Shown here piece by piece: positions 42,238-51,677 of a stretch of DNA of 64,000 nucleotides (position 1 is its first letter; each line of letters begins with the position of its first letter). The position numbers and the translations under genes were made by a program. The notes beneath the pieces are model-generated. The model was not told where the DNA came from and searched no databases. It saw only the letters and a program-made list of their open reading frames with translations. Origin of the DNA: Rhizobium johnstonii 3841 (lineage in GTDB: Bacteria > Pseudomonadota > Alphaproteobacteria > Rhizobiales > Rhizobiaceae). The stretch covers positions 315,501 to 379,500 of the forward strand of contig NC_008380.1 of the NCBI RefSeq assembly GCF_000009265.1. The letters run 5' to 3'.

Positions 42238-42321
42238 AATGGACAGGCGTGGCTAACCGGTCATTTTTGAACGGCATTTGCTTGAAAAACCGGCAGTTGC
42301 GGAGGCCTCCGCTAAGTCGCG

Positions 42322-43611
42322 TCAGCCCTTCCGCTGCATGCGGCAGAAGAAGAAGCCGTCTGTATCGGTGGAGGCGGGGGTCAAAGTCACCGACAGGCCG
42401 TCGGAAGAGTGCGGACGCGGGGCGTCCTTTCCGAACAGCTGATCCCAGGCAGGCAGGGCACTGACGATCTGAAAATCAGGATTGTCAGCCGTGAAGCGGC
42501 GCGCCTGCTCCTCGTTTTCCTGGGGCAGGACCGAGCAGGTCACATAGATCAGTTCGCCGCCTGATTTGACGAAGCTGCTCGCCTGCGCCAGCGCGTCCTG
42601 CTGCTGGGCGGTGCGTTCGTCGAGGTTCTTCGCCGTCAGCCGCCATTTCGTATCGGGGCGGCGGCGCCATGTGCCGGTGCCGGTGCAGGGCGCGTCGACC
42701 AGCACCTTATCGCAGCGTCCGGCAAGGGCGGAGAGCGCCCTGGCGTCGTCATGCACCTGGACATTGCGTGTGCCCGCCCGCTTCAGCCGCTCGATGATCG
42801 GCGCCAGCCGTTTGCGGTCGGCGTCATAGGCGTGAACCTGTCCCTTGTTCTGCATGGCCGCCGCCATGGCGAGCGTCTTGCCGCCACCGCCGGCGCAATA
42901 GTCGAGAACCTGTTCGCCATCATGGGCGAGCACCAGGTCGGCGACGATCTGCGATCCCTCATCCTGAACTTCGAACCAACCTTTTTGGAACGAAAGCTCG
43001 GCAGTCACGTTGGGAAGACGCGAGGCGCCTTCGCCAGCGGCAATCCGGATACCGTAGCGGGCGATCTTCGCTGCATGCGCGTTGGCTCTTTCGAGCGCCT
43101 TGACGACCTTGTCGCGAGAGGCTTTGAGCAGGTTGGCGCGCAGATCGAGCGTCGGTCGGGCGGCGAGTGCCTGTGCCTCGGCGAGCCAGCCGGCGCCAAA
43201 GGCCTGTTCGAAGGAGGGTTGGACCCATTCTGGAATATCACCGCGGATATGCGGCGGCGCATCGTCGAGCGAGCGGCTTTGAAAGGCCGAGACGGCGTCG
43301 GCCGAAAGCGGCGCCGGCGCGAACTTGTCATCCGCCAGCTCAGTGGCAAGACTGTCAGGTGAAAAACCCCATTGGCGGAACATGACGCCATGGGCAATGG
43401 CCGCAGGACTGTCGTCATCCATCAGCCAGGCATGGGAAAGCCGCATGCGCAGTGCGTCATAGACGATGTTGCCGATCGCCGCACGATCGCCGGAGCCGGC
43501 GAAGCGGTGCGCGAGGCCCCAGTCCTTCAGCGCGTCGGCGACGGGCCGCTTGCGGGCATCGATGTCCGCGAGCACAGAAATCGCCCCTTCGAGGCGGCCG
43601 CCCAGACGCAT
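42322..43611 (-). CDS. rsmB: 16S rRNA m5C967 methyltransferase, RsmB/NOP family
   Basis: This 429-residue enzyme methylates C967 of 16S rRNA. An N-terminal NusB-like RNA-binding part (1-130) precedes the SAM domain with VLDYCAGGGGKTLAMAA, VDAPCTGTGTWRRRPD (general Cys) and YVTCSVLPQENEEQ (catalytic Cys). Length and order are normal for alphaproteobacterial members. It is transcribed alone; the imelysin operon lies downstream on the same strand after a 289-bp gap. Confidence 0.94.
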   Translation of the reverse strand: MRLGGRLEGAISVLADIDARKRPVADALKDWGLAHRFAGSGDRAAIGNIVYDALRMRLSHAWLMDDDSPAAIAHGVMFRQWGFSPDSLATELADDKFAPAPLSADAVSAFQSRSLDDAPPHIRGDIPEWVQPSFEQAFGAGWLAEAQALAARPTLDLRANLLKASRDKVVKALERANAHAAKIARYGIRIAAGEGASRLPNVTAELSFQKGWFEVQDEGSQIVADLVLAHDGEQVLDYCAGGGGKTLAMAAAMQNKGQVHAYDADRKRLAPIIERLKRAGTRNVQVHDDARALSALAGRCDKVLVDAPCTGTGTWRRRPDTKWRLTAKNLDERTAQQQDALAQASSFVKSGGELIYVTCSVLPQENEEQARRFTADNPDFQIVSALPAWDQLFGKDAPRPHSSDGLSVTLTPASTDTDGFFFCRMQRKG

Positions 43612-43755
43612 TCACATGTCTCCTGTTGCCGTGGCGAGTGAACGATCAGCGCAAACGCGAGTGTCACGCATCGGATTGTTCACAAGTCTCAACCGGGTGG
43701 TAACCGCGATTGACGGCAAGAGCAAGCGCCGCTTCCGGCGCAGTCAATGATGGTC

Positions 43756-44148
43756 TCAGCTGACGACCTGGTAGCAGACCTTCGCAGTGCCGGAGCTCAC
43801 CATACCGATATTCTGGGCGGCGGCGCGCGACAGGTCGATCACACGACCACGAATGAACGGACCACGATCGTTGATGCGAACGACGACGGTGCGGCCATTG
43901 TTGCGGTTGGTGACCTTCACCTTGGTGCCGAAAGCAAGCGAACGATGTGCGGCAGTCAAGATGGCAGGGTTCATACGTTCCCCGGAAGCAGTTTTGGAGC
44001 GAAGTGCGTACCATGAAGCACCGCCACAACCATTGCCAGCAAAACCCTCCGCCGGAAGCATGGAAGAACAGGCTGCAATAGTTACAGCGGCGATAATAGA
44101 ACGACGTATGTTCTTCAAAACAGAGTATCCCTCAACTATTGAACTCAC
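43756..44148 (-). CDS. rlpA: RlpA family septal ring lytic transglycosylase-like protein
   Basis: This 130-residue protein has a signal region ([20 protein letters not shown]) and a double-psi beta barrel: [73 protein letters not shown]. The Asp and His typical of RlpA lytic transglycosylases are there, but no SPOR domain, so this is a short form. A Cys in AACSS could be lipid-modified, though the lipobox is imperfect. It would act on peptidoglycan in the periplasm. A long A+T-rich leader with a dyad lies upstream. Confidence 0.9.
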   Translation of the reverse strand: MSSIVEGYSVLKNIRRSIIAAVTIAACSSMLPAEGFAGNGCGGASWYALRSKTASGERMNPAILTAAHRSLAFGTKVKVTNRNNGRTVVVRINDRGPFIRGRVIDLSRAAAQNIGMVSSGTAKVCYQVVS

Positions 44149-44527
44149 GCCCTTGCAGGCGGCGGGGCTTAAATCTGTGAAAAAGTGGCGAAAAAGTGCC
44201 GAGTCAGTTCACGGAATATTACAATCTGTAACATTCGTGAGTGTGGTGTCGGGATTTCAGCAATGCGCGCCGCGCGCAAACGTGGAAAAAACCTAATAAA
44301 ATCAGTTAAAATCAGAACGAATTTTCCGAAGGGATAGTTAACGTCATGGTGTTCACGAAAATCGCGAAAATATTTTTCCGATTTCGCCATATTTACTGCC
44401 ACATTTGGGCAAATTCAAAGGCCGTTAACCATAAGATGCGGCGAAAATTGTCCGGCCAAAGCGGGAAAGTAGGAATTTCCTACTCATTTCGGGTGAGCGC
44501 ATCCGTCGCAAACAGGACTGAGTTCTA
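44149..44527. other. A+T-rich control region upstream of rlpA
   Basis: The 379-bp gap is clearly richer in A+T than its surroundings and contains no supported gene; a minus-strand frame at 44169-44402 has no ribosome site and odd composition. It carries a long imperfect dyad at 44209-44240 and a GAGTC site at 44201-44205, the sequence methylated by CcrM. Most of it is likely the rlpA promoter and its control sites. Confidence 0.55.
44209..44240. promoter_or_regulatory. Long imperfect dyad upstream of rlpA
   Basis: The left arm TCACGGAATATTACA (44209-44223) pairs with TGTAACATTCGTGA (44227-44240) apart from one mismatch and a one-base bulge, around ATC. The core TTACA-ATC-TGTAA is perfect. 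It lies 61-92 bp before the rlpA start, a usual operator or activator position. Confidence 0.55.
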
Positions 44528-45397
44528 CTACCCCCGCCAGCGTCCGTCCCGCCACAATTGCGCAAGCGACATGGGATAGTTCGGGAAGGAAAATGCGAAG
44601 CCGGCGGCCTTGAGTTTCGCATTCGAAACCCGTTTGTTCTCGCCGTAGAAAGTGCGCGCCATCGGCGTCAATTCGGCGGTCTCGAACGCCTGCTCCGGCG
44701 GCGGTTCGACGCCCATCAGGCGGGCTGCCTCGACGATCACATCCTGCGGCGGGCCGGGCCGGTCGTCGGTGACATTATAGATGCCACCGAGGCCGCGCTC
44801 CGACAGGAAACGTGCCGCCGCGCCAATATCCTCGACGCGGATACGGTTGAACACCTGGTCCTTCTTGATCAGCCGTCGTGCTGTGCCCTTGTCCAGGTTG
44901 GAGAAGGCGTTGCGGCCTGGTCCATAGATGCCGGAAAGGCGCAGCACCGCCGCCGGCACGCCGCGCTCCCGGCCCATCGCCAACCAGCCCTCTTCCGCCT
45001 CGAGCCGCTCGGTCGACCGCCCGGAAACCGGCAAGCACGGCGTTTCCTCAGTCACCCAGGCGCCCTGGTGATCGCCATAGACGCCGACGGTGGAGAGGTA
45101 ACCGATCCATTCGAGCTTCGGCAGCAGGCGTGCGCCGTCTTTACCGAGCAGCCGCAGCAGCGGATCGGCCTTTCCAGGCGCGATCGACTGCACCAGATGG
45201 GTGACGCTGTCCAAAGCCTGGCGCAGTCCCTCTTCCATGCTCTCGCCGTCGAAAAGGAATGCTTCGATGCCTTTCTGGCGGAGCATGTCCATCTTGTCAG
45301 GCGAGCGCGTGGTGCCGGAAACCCGCACGCCGTCGCCGGCAAAGGCCTTGGCGATTGCCGTGCCGGAATAACCGCAGCCAAAGATCATCACATGCAT
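44528..45397 (-). CDS. YeeZ-like NAD(P)-binding protein (extended SDR)
   Basis: This 289-residue protein begins [19 protein letters not shown], a Rossmann GxGxxG variant, and contains WIGYLSTVGVYGDHQGAWVTEETPC, LRLSGIYGPGRN and FNRIRVEDIG, typical of the YeeZ/COG0451 family. The substrate is unknown. GGGAG lies seven bases upstream of the ATG at 45397. That ATG shares its A with the TGA of queG (TGATG), so the pair is translationally coupled. Confidence 0.9.
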   Translation of the reverse strand: MHVMIFGCGYSGTAIAKAFAGDGVRVSGTTRSPDKMDMLRQKGIEAFLFDGESMEEGLRQALDSVTHLVQSIAPGKADPLLRLLGKDGARLLPKLEWIGYLSTVGVYGDHQGAWVTEETPCLPVSGRSTERLEAEEGWLAMGRERGVPAAVLRLSGIYGPGRNAFSNLDKGTARRLIKKDQVFNRIRVEDIGAAARFLSERGLGGIYNVTDDRPGPPQDVIVEAARLMGVEPPPEQAFETAELTPMARTFYGENKRVSNAKLKAAGFAFSFPNYPMSLAQLWRDGRWRG

Positions 45398-46554
45398 CAG
45401 CCCACTCCCGCCAATCGCCATTCGTTCAATACGTCGTCGTCTCTCTCGTCTGCCCTTTGTGCGGCAAAGGCTGCAAATTCGCCAGCCTCCATCAGCCGTG
45501 AGAGCGCCCAGACCGCCATGCCGCGCACCACGGGCGAGGGATCGTCCGAAAGCAGGCGACATGGCCCGATGAGCACCTTGTCGCCGGAATTGCCGGCGGC
45601 GATCAGCACGTTGCGGACGAAGCGGTCGCGGCCGATGCGCTTCACCGGCGAGCCGCTGAAGAAGGCACGGAAGGCGGCATCGCCAAGCGTCAGCAGAAAG
45701 GCGATCGACGGCTCCTTCAGATCTTCCCGCGCCTGTAGCTTCATCTCGGAGGCGGAGCTTGCGAACTTGTTCCAGGGACAGGCGGCAAGACAGTCGTCGC
45801 AGCCATAGATGCGGTTGCCGATCAGCACGCGCAAATCGGCGTCGATCGGCCCCTTGTGCTCGATGGTGAGATAGGAGATGCAGCGCCGTGCGTCGATCTG
45901 ATAAGGCGCCGGGAAGGCGGCCGTCGGACAGATGTCGAGGCAGGCGCGGCAGGAGCCGCAATGATCGGCTTCCGGCGCGTCGACCACAAGATCGGCGGTG
46001 GTGAACATCGTGCCGAGGAACAGCCAGGAGCCATGAACGCGGCTGACGAGATTGGTGTGTTTGCCCTGCCAGCCGATCCCGGCTGCCGCCGCTAAGGGTT
46101 TCTCCATGACCGGCGCCGTGTCGACGAAGACCTTCACATCGGCGCCCGCCCGCGCCGCAAAGCGCGTGGCGATCTCCTTCAGCCGGCCCTTGATGACGTC
46201 GTGATAATCGCGGTTGCGGGCATAGACCGAAATCGCTGCCTTATCCGGCTTGTCGAGGATAGCGCGGGGATCTTCTTCCGGGGCGTAATTCAGGCCGAAG
46301 ACGACGACGGAGCGCACCTCGCTCCAGAGTGTGCGGGGATCGCCACGCCGGTCGCGCGTCTCCGCCATCCAGTCCATCGTCCCGTGGCGCCCGGCATCGA
46401 TGAACTGACCGAGACGCTCCTTCGCTTGCGGGATCGCGTCCGGGCGCGTGATGCGGCAGAGATCGAAGCCCTTGGCGGCAGATTCCGCCCGGACGAACTC
46501 GGTCAAATTGTCGCGGCGGCGGCGCTCTTTGTCGTCATTGTCAGGTTCGGGCAT
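45397..46554 (-). CDS. queG: Epoxyqueuosine reductase
   Basis: QueG carries out the last step of queuosine tRNA modification, reducing epoxyqueuosine with cobalamin and two [4Fe-4S] clusters. The 385 residues include the catalytic Asp145 ([12 protein letters not shown]), cluster ligands C199-x2-C202-x2-C205-x3-C209 ([11 protein letters not shown]), Cys225, and C252-x2-C255-x3-C259 (CDDCLAAC). [11 protein letters not shown] is another signature. A GST gene ends 12 bp before its start, suggesting a GST-queG-YeeZ operon. Confidence 0.95.
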   Translation of the reverse strand: MPEPDNDDKERRRRDNLTEFVRAESAAKGFDLCRITRPDAIPQAKERLGQFIDAGRHGTMDWMAETRDRRGDPRTLWSEVRSVVVFGLNYAPEEDPRAILDKPDKAAISVYARNRDYHDVIKGRLKEIATRFAARAGADVKVFVDTAPVMEKPLAAAAGIGWQGKHTNLVSRVHGSWLFLGTMFTTADLVVDAPEADHCGSCRACLDICPTAAFPAPYQIDARRCISYLTIEHKGPIDADLRVLIGNRIYGCDDCLAACPWNKFASSASEMKLQAREDLKEPSIAFLLTLGDAAFRAFFSGSPVKRIGRDRFVRNVLIAAGNSGDKVLIGPCRLLSDDPSPVVRGMAVWALSRLMEAGEFAAFAAQRADERDDDVLNEWRLAGVG

Positions 46555-46566
46555 GAAGAGCCCTCG

Positions 46567-47259
46567 TCAGAAATCCAGATCGGCATAGTGTGAAACCGGT
46601 GTCAGGCCGCGCACGCGCTCGGTCAGCATCGGCCGGAAGGACGGACGCGACTTCAGCCGCTGGTACCAGTCCTTGACGACCGGCGAATCCGCCCACTCGA
46701 TCTCGCCGAGATAGTCGAGGATCGAGATCGAGGCCGCGGCGGCAAGGTCGGCATAGCTCATCCGCTCGCCCGCCAGCCACTGACGCGAGCCGGCAAGCCA
46801 GGTGAGATAGCGCATATGCTGACGGATATTCGCGCGGGCCGTGCGCAGAATCTTCGAATCCGGCGCGCCGCCGCCCTGATCGGCGGTCATCTGCAACTTA
46901 TAGACACGCTCGCGGGCGAGCGGCTTGGTCACATCGTTTTCCATCTTCTGCATGAACCATTCGGTCAGCCGGCGGATTTCCGCCCGCTGGAAAGGGTCTT
47001 CGGCGAGCAGCCGCCGATCGCGCTTCAAGACGCCATGCGTCTCGTCCAGATATTCGGAAATGACGCTCGCGCCGCAGAGCGCGCGCATGCTGTCGTCGAC
47101 ATAAACAGGCAGCGTGCCGGCCGGATTGAGCGCCAGGAAATCCCGGCGCTTCTCCCATGTCTGCTCTTCGATCAGATCCGCCTGATAGCCGTATTCGGCC
47201 AGGATCAGCCGGACGAAGCGAGATGCGGATGACATGGGATGATGATAAAGCGTGGGCAT
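46567..47259 (-). CDS. Glutathione S-transferase family protein
   Basis: This 230-residue protein has the GST thioredoxin fold (TLYHHPMSSASRFVRLILAEYGYQAD, NPAGTLPVYVDDS, GASVISEYLDE) and a helical C-terminal domain (GERMSYADLAAAASISILDYLG). The serine pair in MSSASR replaces a catalytic Cys, typical of theta/beta-like proteins. It is the first gene of a likely GST-queG-YeeZ transcript. The substrate is unknown. Confidence 0.9.
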   Translation of the reverse strand: MPTLYHHPMSSASRFVRLILAEYGYQADLIEEQTWEKRRDFLALNPAGTLPVYVDDSMRALCGASVISEYLDETHGVLKRDRRLLAEDPFQRAEIRRLTEWFMQKMENDVTKPLARERVYKLQMTADQGGGAPDSKILRTARANIRQHMRYLTWLAGSRQWLAGERMSYADLAAAASISILDYLGEIEWADSPVVKDWYQRLKSRPSFRPMLTERVRGLTPVSHYADLDF

Positions 47260-47491
47260 CGATACTCGGGCGTTCTGATTGCTGTTACAGGACTGTGTGG
47301 CAGCTCAATTATAGCGCCCTAGTCATGACTGATTGGTTGAAGCTATAGGAGCTTGGCCCCGCCAATACAAGCGAATCGGATTTTTCAGGCCATCTGATAA
47401 TGGCGAAACACGGTCTAACGAACGAATGGAAGCGGCAGCCTGATCGACCCAAGCGCTCAGGCCCGACCGAACTTTAAACCGGAGACAATAT

Positions 47492-48289
47492 ATGGATTAT
47501 ATAAATGCTGCAATTCTCGGCGTCATAGAGGGGATCACCGAGTTCCTGCCGATCTCGAGCACCGGCCACCTGATCATTGCGGAGCAATGGCTCGGACATC
47601 GGTCGGATATGTTCAACATCGTCATTCAAGCGGGCGCCATCCTCGCCGTCACCATCATTTACTGGCGTCGTCTGGTGGATCTGGTGCTTGGCTGGCGCGA
47701 CCCGGTCAATCGCGATTATGCCGCCAAGCTGATCGTCGCATTTCTCATCACCGCCATTCTCGGACTGGTCGTCAAGAAGCTCGGCTTTGAACTGCCGGAG
47801 ACCGCGACACCGATCGCCTGGGCGCTCATCATCGGCGGTATCTGGATGATCTTTGCCGAATGGGCCGCTGCGCGCAGGCCGCCGCATAAAGAGATTACCT
47901 GGCTTGTCGCCATCCTGGTCGGCATCGCCCAGATCGTTGCCGGCGTCTTCCCGGGAACCTCGCGCTCCGGCGCCACCATCTTCGTTGCCATGCTGGCAGG
48001 CACGGGCAACCGCGCCTCCGCGACCGAATTTGCCTTTCTCGTCGGCATACCCACAATGTACGCGGCAAGCGCCTATGAATTGCTGAAGACGTTCAGGGAT
48101 GGCGGAGCGGCAGGCGAAGACTGGACGGCGCTCGGCATCGCCTTCGTCGTATCCACGGTCGTTGCCTTCATCGCCGTCAAATGGCTGCTTGCCTATATCA
48201 GAAGCAACCGGTTTACGCTGTTTGCCATCTACCGCATCATTCTCGGTGTCTTGCTGCTCGGCATGGCCGCGACCGGCTTGATTGCCTGA
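47492..48289 (+). CDS. uppP: Undecaprenyl-diphosphatase
   Basis: UppP (BacA) recycles undecaprenyl pyrophosphate to the monophosphate carrier for cell-wall and polysaccharide synthesis, in the inner membrane. The 265 residues have about eight hydrophobic helices. The two signature loops are EGITEFLPISSTGHLII (Glu17, Glu21, Ser/Thr/His) and PGTSRSGATIF with the catalytic Arg. CGGAGA precedes the ATG. A 12-bp-arm hairpin follows the stop. Confidence 0.96.
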   Translation: MDYINAAILGVIEGITEFLPISSTGHLIIAEQWLGHRSDMFNIVIQAGAILAVTIIYWRRLVDLVLGWRDPVNRDYAAKLIVAFLITAILGLVVKKLGFELPETATPIAWALIIGGIWMIFAEWAAARRPPHKEITWLVAILVGIAQIVAGVFPGTSRSGATIFVAMLAGTGNRASATEFAFLVGIPTMYAASAYELLKTFRDGGAAGEDWTALGIAFVVSTVVAFIAVKWLLAYIRSNRFTLFAIYRIILGVLLLGMAATGLIA

Positions 48290-48304
48290 GACATCTGTCC
48301 CGCA

Positions 48305-48336
48305 TTGCATTCGCGCAACTCCCGGCGCGAATGCAA
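48305..48336 (+). terminator. Hairpin after uppP
   Basis: Perfect 12-base arms TTGCATTCGCGC/GCGCGAATGCAA with an 8-nt loop lie 16 bp after the uppP stop. No U tract follows, so it is a possible terminator or mRNA-stabilising hairpin. Confidence 0.5.
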
Positions 48337-48533
48337 ATGTCCCGTCGGACTTCGCGAATAAACTCGATTACCGGCAGGGCGCCGATTTTTCAGATAGGCA
48401 ACATTGAGAGGATAAGCGCCCGCCGCCGTTGTTGATGCAGGCGAGACTGAACGTTCATTGTGGAGCGCCCTCTTTCAGGCGTTCCGATCGCTGCTTGCTT
48501 GGAGCAGGATGCCGGCGCAGGACCGGCCTTTCG

Positions 48534-48686
48534 TCAATGGATGATCGAAGCCGTAGAGCAAGGATCGACGCCGTAGGCCGGCGAGCAATCGCCCTTTACC
48601 GCCGCGACCGAACCGGGCGCAACGAAAGAGCCTGCAAGGATAACCAGCGCCGCACACGCAAACAGGAGCGCGATTGACTTGCCCAT
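48534..48686 (-). CDS. Small secreted peptide, unknown
   Basis: From the ATG at 48686 this is a 50-residue protein: a lysine, a hydrophobic core (SIALLFACAALVILAGSFVA), a possible signal cleavage at SVAA, and a short mature tail with two cysteines (KGDCSPAYGVDPCST). The two Cys could form a disulfide in the periplasm. The ribosome site is weak (AAAGG about 10 bases upstream). No family is recognised, so it may be spurious. Confidence 0.45.
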   Translation of the reverse strand: MGKSIALLFACAALVILAGSFVAPGSVAAVKGDCSPAYGVDPCSTASIIH

Positions 48687-48970
48687 TGAGAAATGCCTTT
48701 CACAGTGATTGCCGCACGCGACCGAAGGTGTTGAGTCCGTTGGAAGACGCGCGGGTTTGGTAGTCAGTGGAATGACTAATAGCAATAATCGTTCCTGCTA
48801 AATTTGGCGTTAATTCCACAAAATTTCCGATGCGTCTTTTATGCAACGCTGCTGAATATGCCGCGCACCAGAACACTTCAAACTTGCGCCGGGCTTTGCG
48901 GGACACGGCAACGCCATAAGGCCGCCCGCGGCATCCGCAGGGGCCAAGTCTTATCAGCTGGAAAAGATGG

Positions 48971-49951
48971 TCAGGCGGCCTTGCCGGTGCCGGTGTATTG
49001 GCCGTGCGGACGATAGTGCACCAGATAGGAGCCGAGCACCGATGCCACCATCGTGGGCGCGATGCCGAGGCCTTTCAGCGTGCGGCCTTCCGCCTCGGCT
49101 TCCGGGGAGACGACATTGTCGCGCTTCAGCATGCGCACCTGGTCCGGCGTGATCGGTGGCGTGATAAAGGGGATCAGCGAGGCGATGCTGCCGATCATCG
49201 AAGCGACGCCGAAGGGCAAGGATACCAGCGGGTTCTTGCGGCATGTCACCTTCAGCATCGTCTCGAGACATTCGCGGAAGCTCAGCACCTCAGGCCCGCC
49301 AAGCTCATAGACCTTGCCGCCGGCAACCTTGCCGTCGACGGCGCGGGCGACGGCCTCGGCGATATCTTCGACATAGACAGGCTGGAATTTCGTCTTGCCG
49401 CCGCCAATAAGCGGCAGGATCGGCGACATGCGCGCCATCTCGGCAAACTTGTTGAAGAAGCTGTCTTCCGGTCCGAAGACGATCGACGGACGGAAGATCA
49501 CTGCATCGGGCTTGACCGACAGGATGGCCGTTTCGGCGCGGCCCTTGGTGCGGCCATAATCCGAATCGGATTTCACGTCGGCGCCGATCGCCGAAATATG
49601 CGTCAGCGTCGCACCTGCACCGCGCGCCGCCTCGGCAATCGCACGAGCGCCGAATTCCTGCACGGCGTCGAAAGTGTTGCGGCCGGTCTCATGCAGAATA
49701 CCGACGCAGTTGACGACGTGGCTCGCACCATCGACGGCGCGATCGATCGAGCTGCGGTAGCGCAGGTTCGCCTGGACGAAGGAGATCTGGCCGACATTGC
49801 CGAGCGGCTGCAGGAAGCCGGCGAGATCGGGACGGCGCACGGCGACGCGGATGTTATAGCCGCGCTTGGCCAGCGCCCGAACCACGTGCCTGCCCACGAA
49901 GCCGGACCCTCCGAACACGGTGACGAGCGGCGGCAGGTTGGCAAGGGTCAT
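48971..49951 (-). CDS. Complex I NDUFA9 subunit family protein
   Basis: This 326-residue atypical SDR has the Rossmann start LVTVFGGSGFVGRHVVRAL, HVVNCVGILHETGRNTFD, and the YGRTKGRAE segment with Tyr/Lys. KFQPVYVEDIAEAVARA is also conserved. It is the bacterial relative of the mitochondrial complex I accessory subunit NDUFA9, which binds NADPH. In alphaproteobacteria it is often close to uppP, as here. Whether it joins complex I in bacteria is unproven. Confidence 0.92.
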   Translation of the reverse strand: MTLANLPPLVTVFGGSGFVGRHVVRALAKRGYNIRVAVRRPDLAGFLQPLGNVGQISFVQANLRYRSSIDRAVDGASHVVNCVGILHETGRNTFDAVQEFGARAIAEAARGAGATLTHISAIGADVKSDSDYGRTKGRAETAILSVKPDAVIFRPSIVFGPEDSFFNKFAEMARMSPILPLIGGGKTKFQPVYVEDIAEAVARAVDGKVAGGKVYELGGPEVLSFRECLETMLKVTCRKNPLVSLPFGVASMIGSIASLIPFITPPITPDQVRMLKRDNVVSPEAEAEGRTLKGLGIAPTMVASVLGSYLVHYRPHGQYTGTGKAA

Positions 49952-50063
49952 GGCAGGCTCCTCGAAAGGCTTTGCGGAATGCTTGATTGGCTCCGTCTTA
50001 GCCGAATCCCGGCGCGACGGGAAGGCCCATCACACCGTCAGTTTTTTGAGAATGCGAGGGCGC

Positions 50064-50351
50064 TCAGACGCCTTCGACGACCACCATTTCCGCATCCGCG
50101 ACTTCCTGGCGGATTTTCGCGGCGATCTGGTATTCCGGCGAATTGTAGCAGTCGACCGCATGCTGCATCGACGGGAATTCGATCACTACGTTGCGGACGC
50201 GCGCCTTGCCCTCGAGTTCGGTAAAGGCGCCGCCGCGCGCCAGGAAATTCGCGCCGTATTTTTCGAAAGCCGGCTTGGCTGCCGCCACGTAATCCTTGTA
50301 GCGCTCGGCATCGCGAACGTCGACGCGGGCGATCCAGTATCCTTTGGCCAT
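50064..50351 (-). CDS. DUF1330 family protein
   Basis: This 95-residue protein is a ferredoxin-like dimeric alpha/beta barrel of the DUF1330 family (GYWIARVDVRDAERYKDYVAAA, NVVIEFPSMQHAVDCYNSPEYQIAAKIRQ). The family has no known activity, but the fold resembles ABM enzymes. It lies between the NDUFA9-like gene and pyrF on the same strand; the gap to pyrF is 29 bp, so it may be cotranscribed with it. Confidence 0.9.
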   Translation of the reverse strand: MAKGYWIARVDVRDAERYKDYVAAAKPAFEKYGANFLARGGAFTELEGKARVRNVVIEFPSMQHAVDCYNSPEYQIAAKIRQEVADAEMVVVEGV

Positions 50352-50380
50352 GGTCTTCTCCCTTTTGTCGTTGATTGCGG

Positions 50381-51088
50381 TCAGCGATTTGCCGGCCAGA
50401 GTGCGCTCACCATCTCGCTGAGGATCGCGCGGGCGGCATCACGGGGATCCGGCGCCTTGACGATCGGCCGGCCGACGACGAGATGCGTCGCTCCCGCCTT
50501 CAGTGCGTCGAAAGGCGTCATCACCCGCTTCTGGTCGCCCTTATCGCTACCATCGGGGCGAATGCCGGGGGTGACGATCGCCATGTCGGGTCCGACGATC
50601 TCGCGCACCGCAGCCGCTTCCTCCGCCGAACAGACGATACCGCCCATGCCGGCCGCGCGCGCCTGTCCGGCGCGGCGCAGCACCAGGCTATGCGGATCCT
50701 GGCTGTAGCCGGCCTCGGCAAGGTCGTCGGCATCCATCGAGGTCAGCACGGTCACGCCGAGCAGGCAGAGGCCGGAGCCGGCCGCGGCCTCGACCGCCGC
50801 CTTCATGGCCTTCGGATAGGCGTGCAGCGTCAGCATCGACATGCCCATCTTGGCGATGTTCTCGACGCCGGAGGCAACGGTGTTGTCGATGTCGAGCAGC
50901 TTCATGTCGAGAAAGATCTTCTTGCCGCTGGCGGCAAGATCGCGGGCGAATTCCAAGCCGCCGGCAAAGACCAGCTGATAGCCGATCTTGTAGAAGAGAA
51001 TGTCGTCGCCGAGCGTGGAAACCAGTCTTTCCGCCTCGCCGATCGTTGGAACATCCAGGCCGACGATCAACCGCTCGCGTGCGCCCAT
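50381..51088 (-). CDS. pyrF: Orotidine 5'-phosphate decarboxylase
   Basis: PyrF makes UMP from OMP in pyrimidine synthesis. The 235-residue TIM barrel has the catalytic Asp-x-Lys-x2-Asp (DMKLLDID; Asp61, Lys63, Asp66) and the late phosphate-gripping [15 protein letters not shown] is the phosphate loop. It is 6 bp downstream of the histidine phosphatase gene and probably in one transcript with pmtA, the phosphatase and the DUF1330 gene. Confidence 0.96.
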   Translation of the reverse strand: MGARERLIVGLDVPTIGEAERLVSTLGDDILFYKIGYQLVFAGGLEFARDLAASGKKIFLDMKLLDIDNTVASGVENIAKMGMSMLTLHAYPKAMKAAVEAAAGSGLCLLGVTVLTSMDADDLAEAGYSQDPHSLVLRRAGQARAAGMGGIVCSAEEAAAVREIVGPDMAIVTPGIRPDGSDKGDQKRVMTPFDALKAGATHLVVGRPIVKAPDPRDAARAILSEMVSALWPANR

Positions 51089-51094
51089 CTGAAG

Positions 51095-51676
51095 TCACCC
51101 CTGCCAGTCTTCGATGGGCGTCCAGTCGCATGTTAGGCGCCGATCCGCAAGACCGAAAGCATAGAGATTGCCGCCGCCGCCCGGCTGGTCGCGGTCGCGG
51201 GAGATCGGCCTGCCCGCCAGATGGCATTTGAGCAGCGTGCCGACGCCGCCATGGCCGACAAAGGCGATCGGCGCCGTCGCATCATGCGTGGCGAGAACGG
51301 CGTTAACAGCCTCGACGATGCGGTCCTGCGCGTCGACGGCGCGCTCCCAGCCCTTGAAGCTCTGCTCCGGATGGGCAAAGAACCAGTTTGCTGCTTCTTC
51401 GAATTGCGGCGGCGGCAGGAAGCCGGTGGCCGTGCGGTCGTTCTCGTGCATGGCGTGGACGATCTCCACGGTCACACCGGAAGCTTTCGCCAGGATTTCG
51501 GCCGTCTCGATCGCCTTCGTCTCGTCGCTGGAAACGATGCGCCGCAATTGCCTCGCCCAGCCGCTCTCTGCCGCTTTGCGGGCGCGCGCCGCGCCGACAT
51601 CGGAAAGTCCCCATTTCGGCACCGGCACGTTGGCGTCGATCCTGACCTGCGGATGAGTGATGTAGATCCCGAACAT
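51095..51676 (-). CDS. Histidine phosphatase family protein with altered RHG motif
   Basis: This 193-residue protein has the histidine phosphatase fold: IVSSDETKAIETAEILA and FVGHGGVGTLLKCHLAG, with the second His. The N-terminal motif, normally RHG(E/Q), is THPQ here (residues 7-10): His8 is kept, but the Arg and Gly are replaced. Activity may be weak or the function changed. It overlaps no gene; pmtA ends 1 bp before its start and pyrF follows 6 bp after. Confidence 0.85.
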   Translation of the reverse strand: MFGIYITHPQVRIDANVPVPKWGLSDVGAARARKAAESGWARQLRRIVSSDETKAIETAEILAKASGVTVEIVHAMHENDRTATGFLPPPQFEEAANWFFAHPEQSFKGWERAVDAQDRIVEAVNAVLATHDATAPIAFVGHGGVGTLLKCHLAGRPISRDRDQPGGGGNLYAFGLADRRLTCDWTPIEDWQG

Positions 51677-51677
51677 C

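Noticed and set aside
44169..44402. 77-codon minus-strand frame upstream of rlpA
   Set aside because: It lies in an A+T-rich control region, has no ribosome site, and resembles no protein family.
48687..48970. Possible small RNA between the small secreted peptide gene and the NDUFA9-like gene
   Set aside because: No promoter or terminator hairpin could be identified, so there is no evidence for a transcript.
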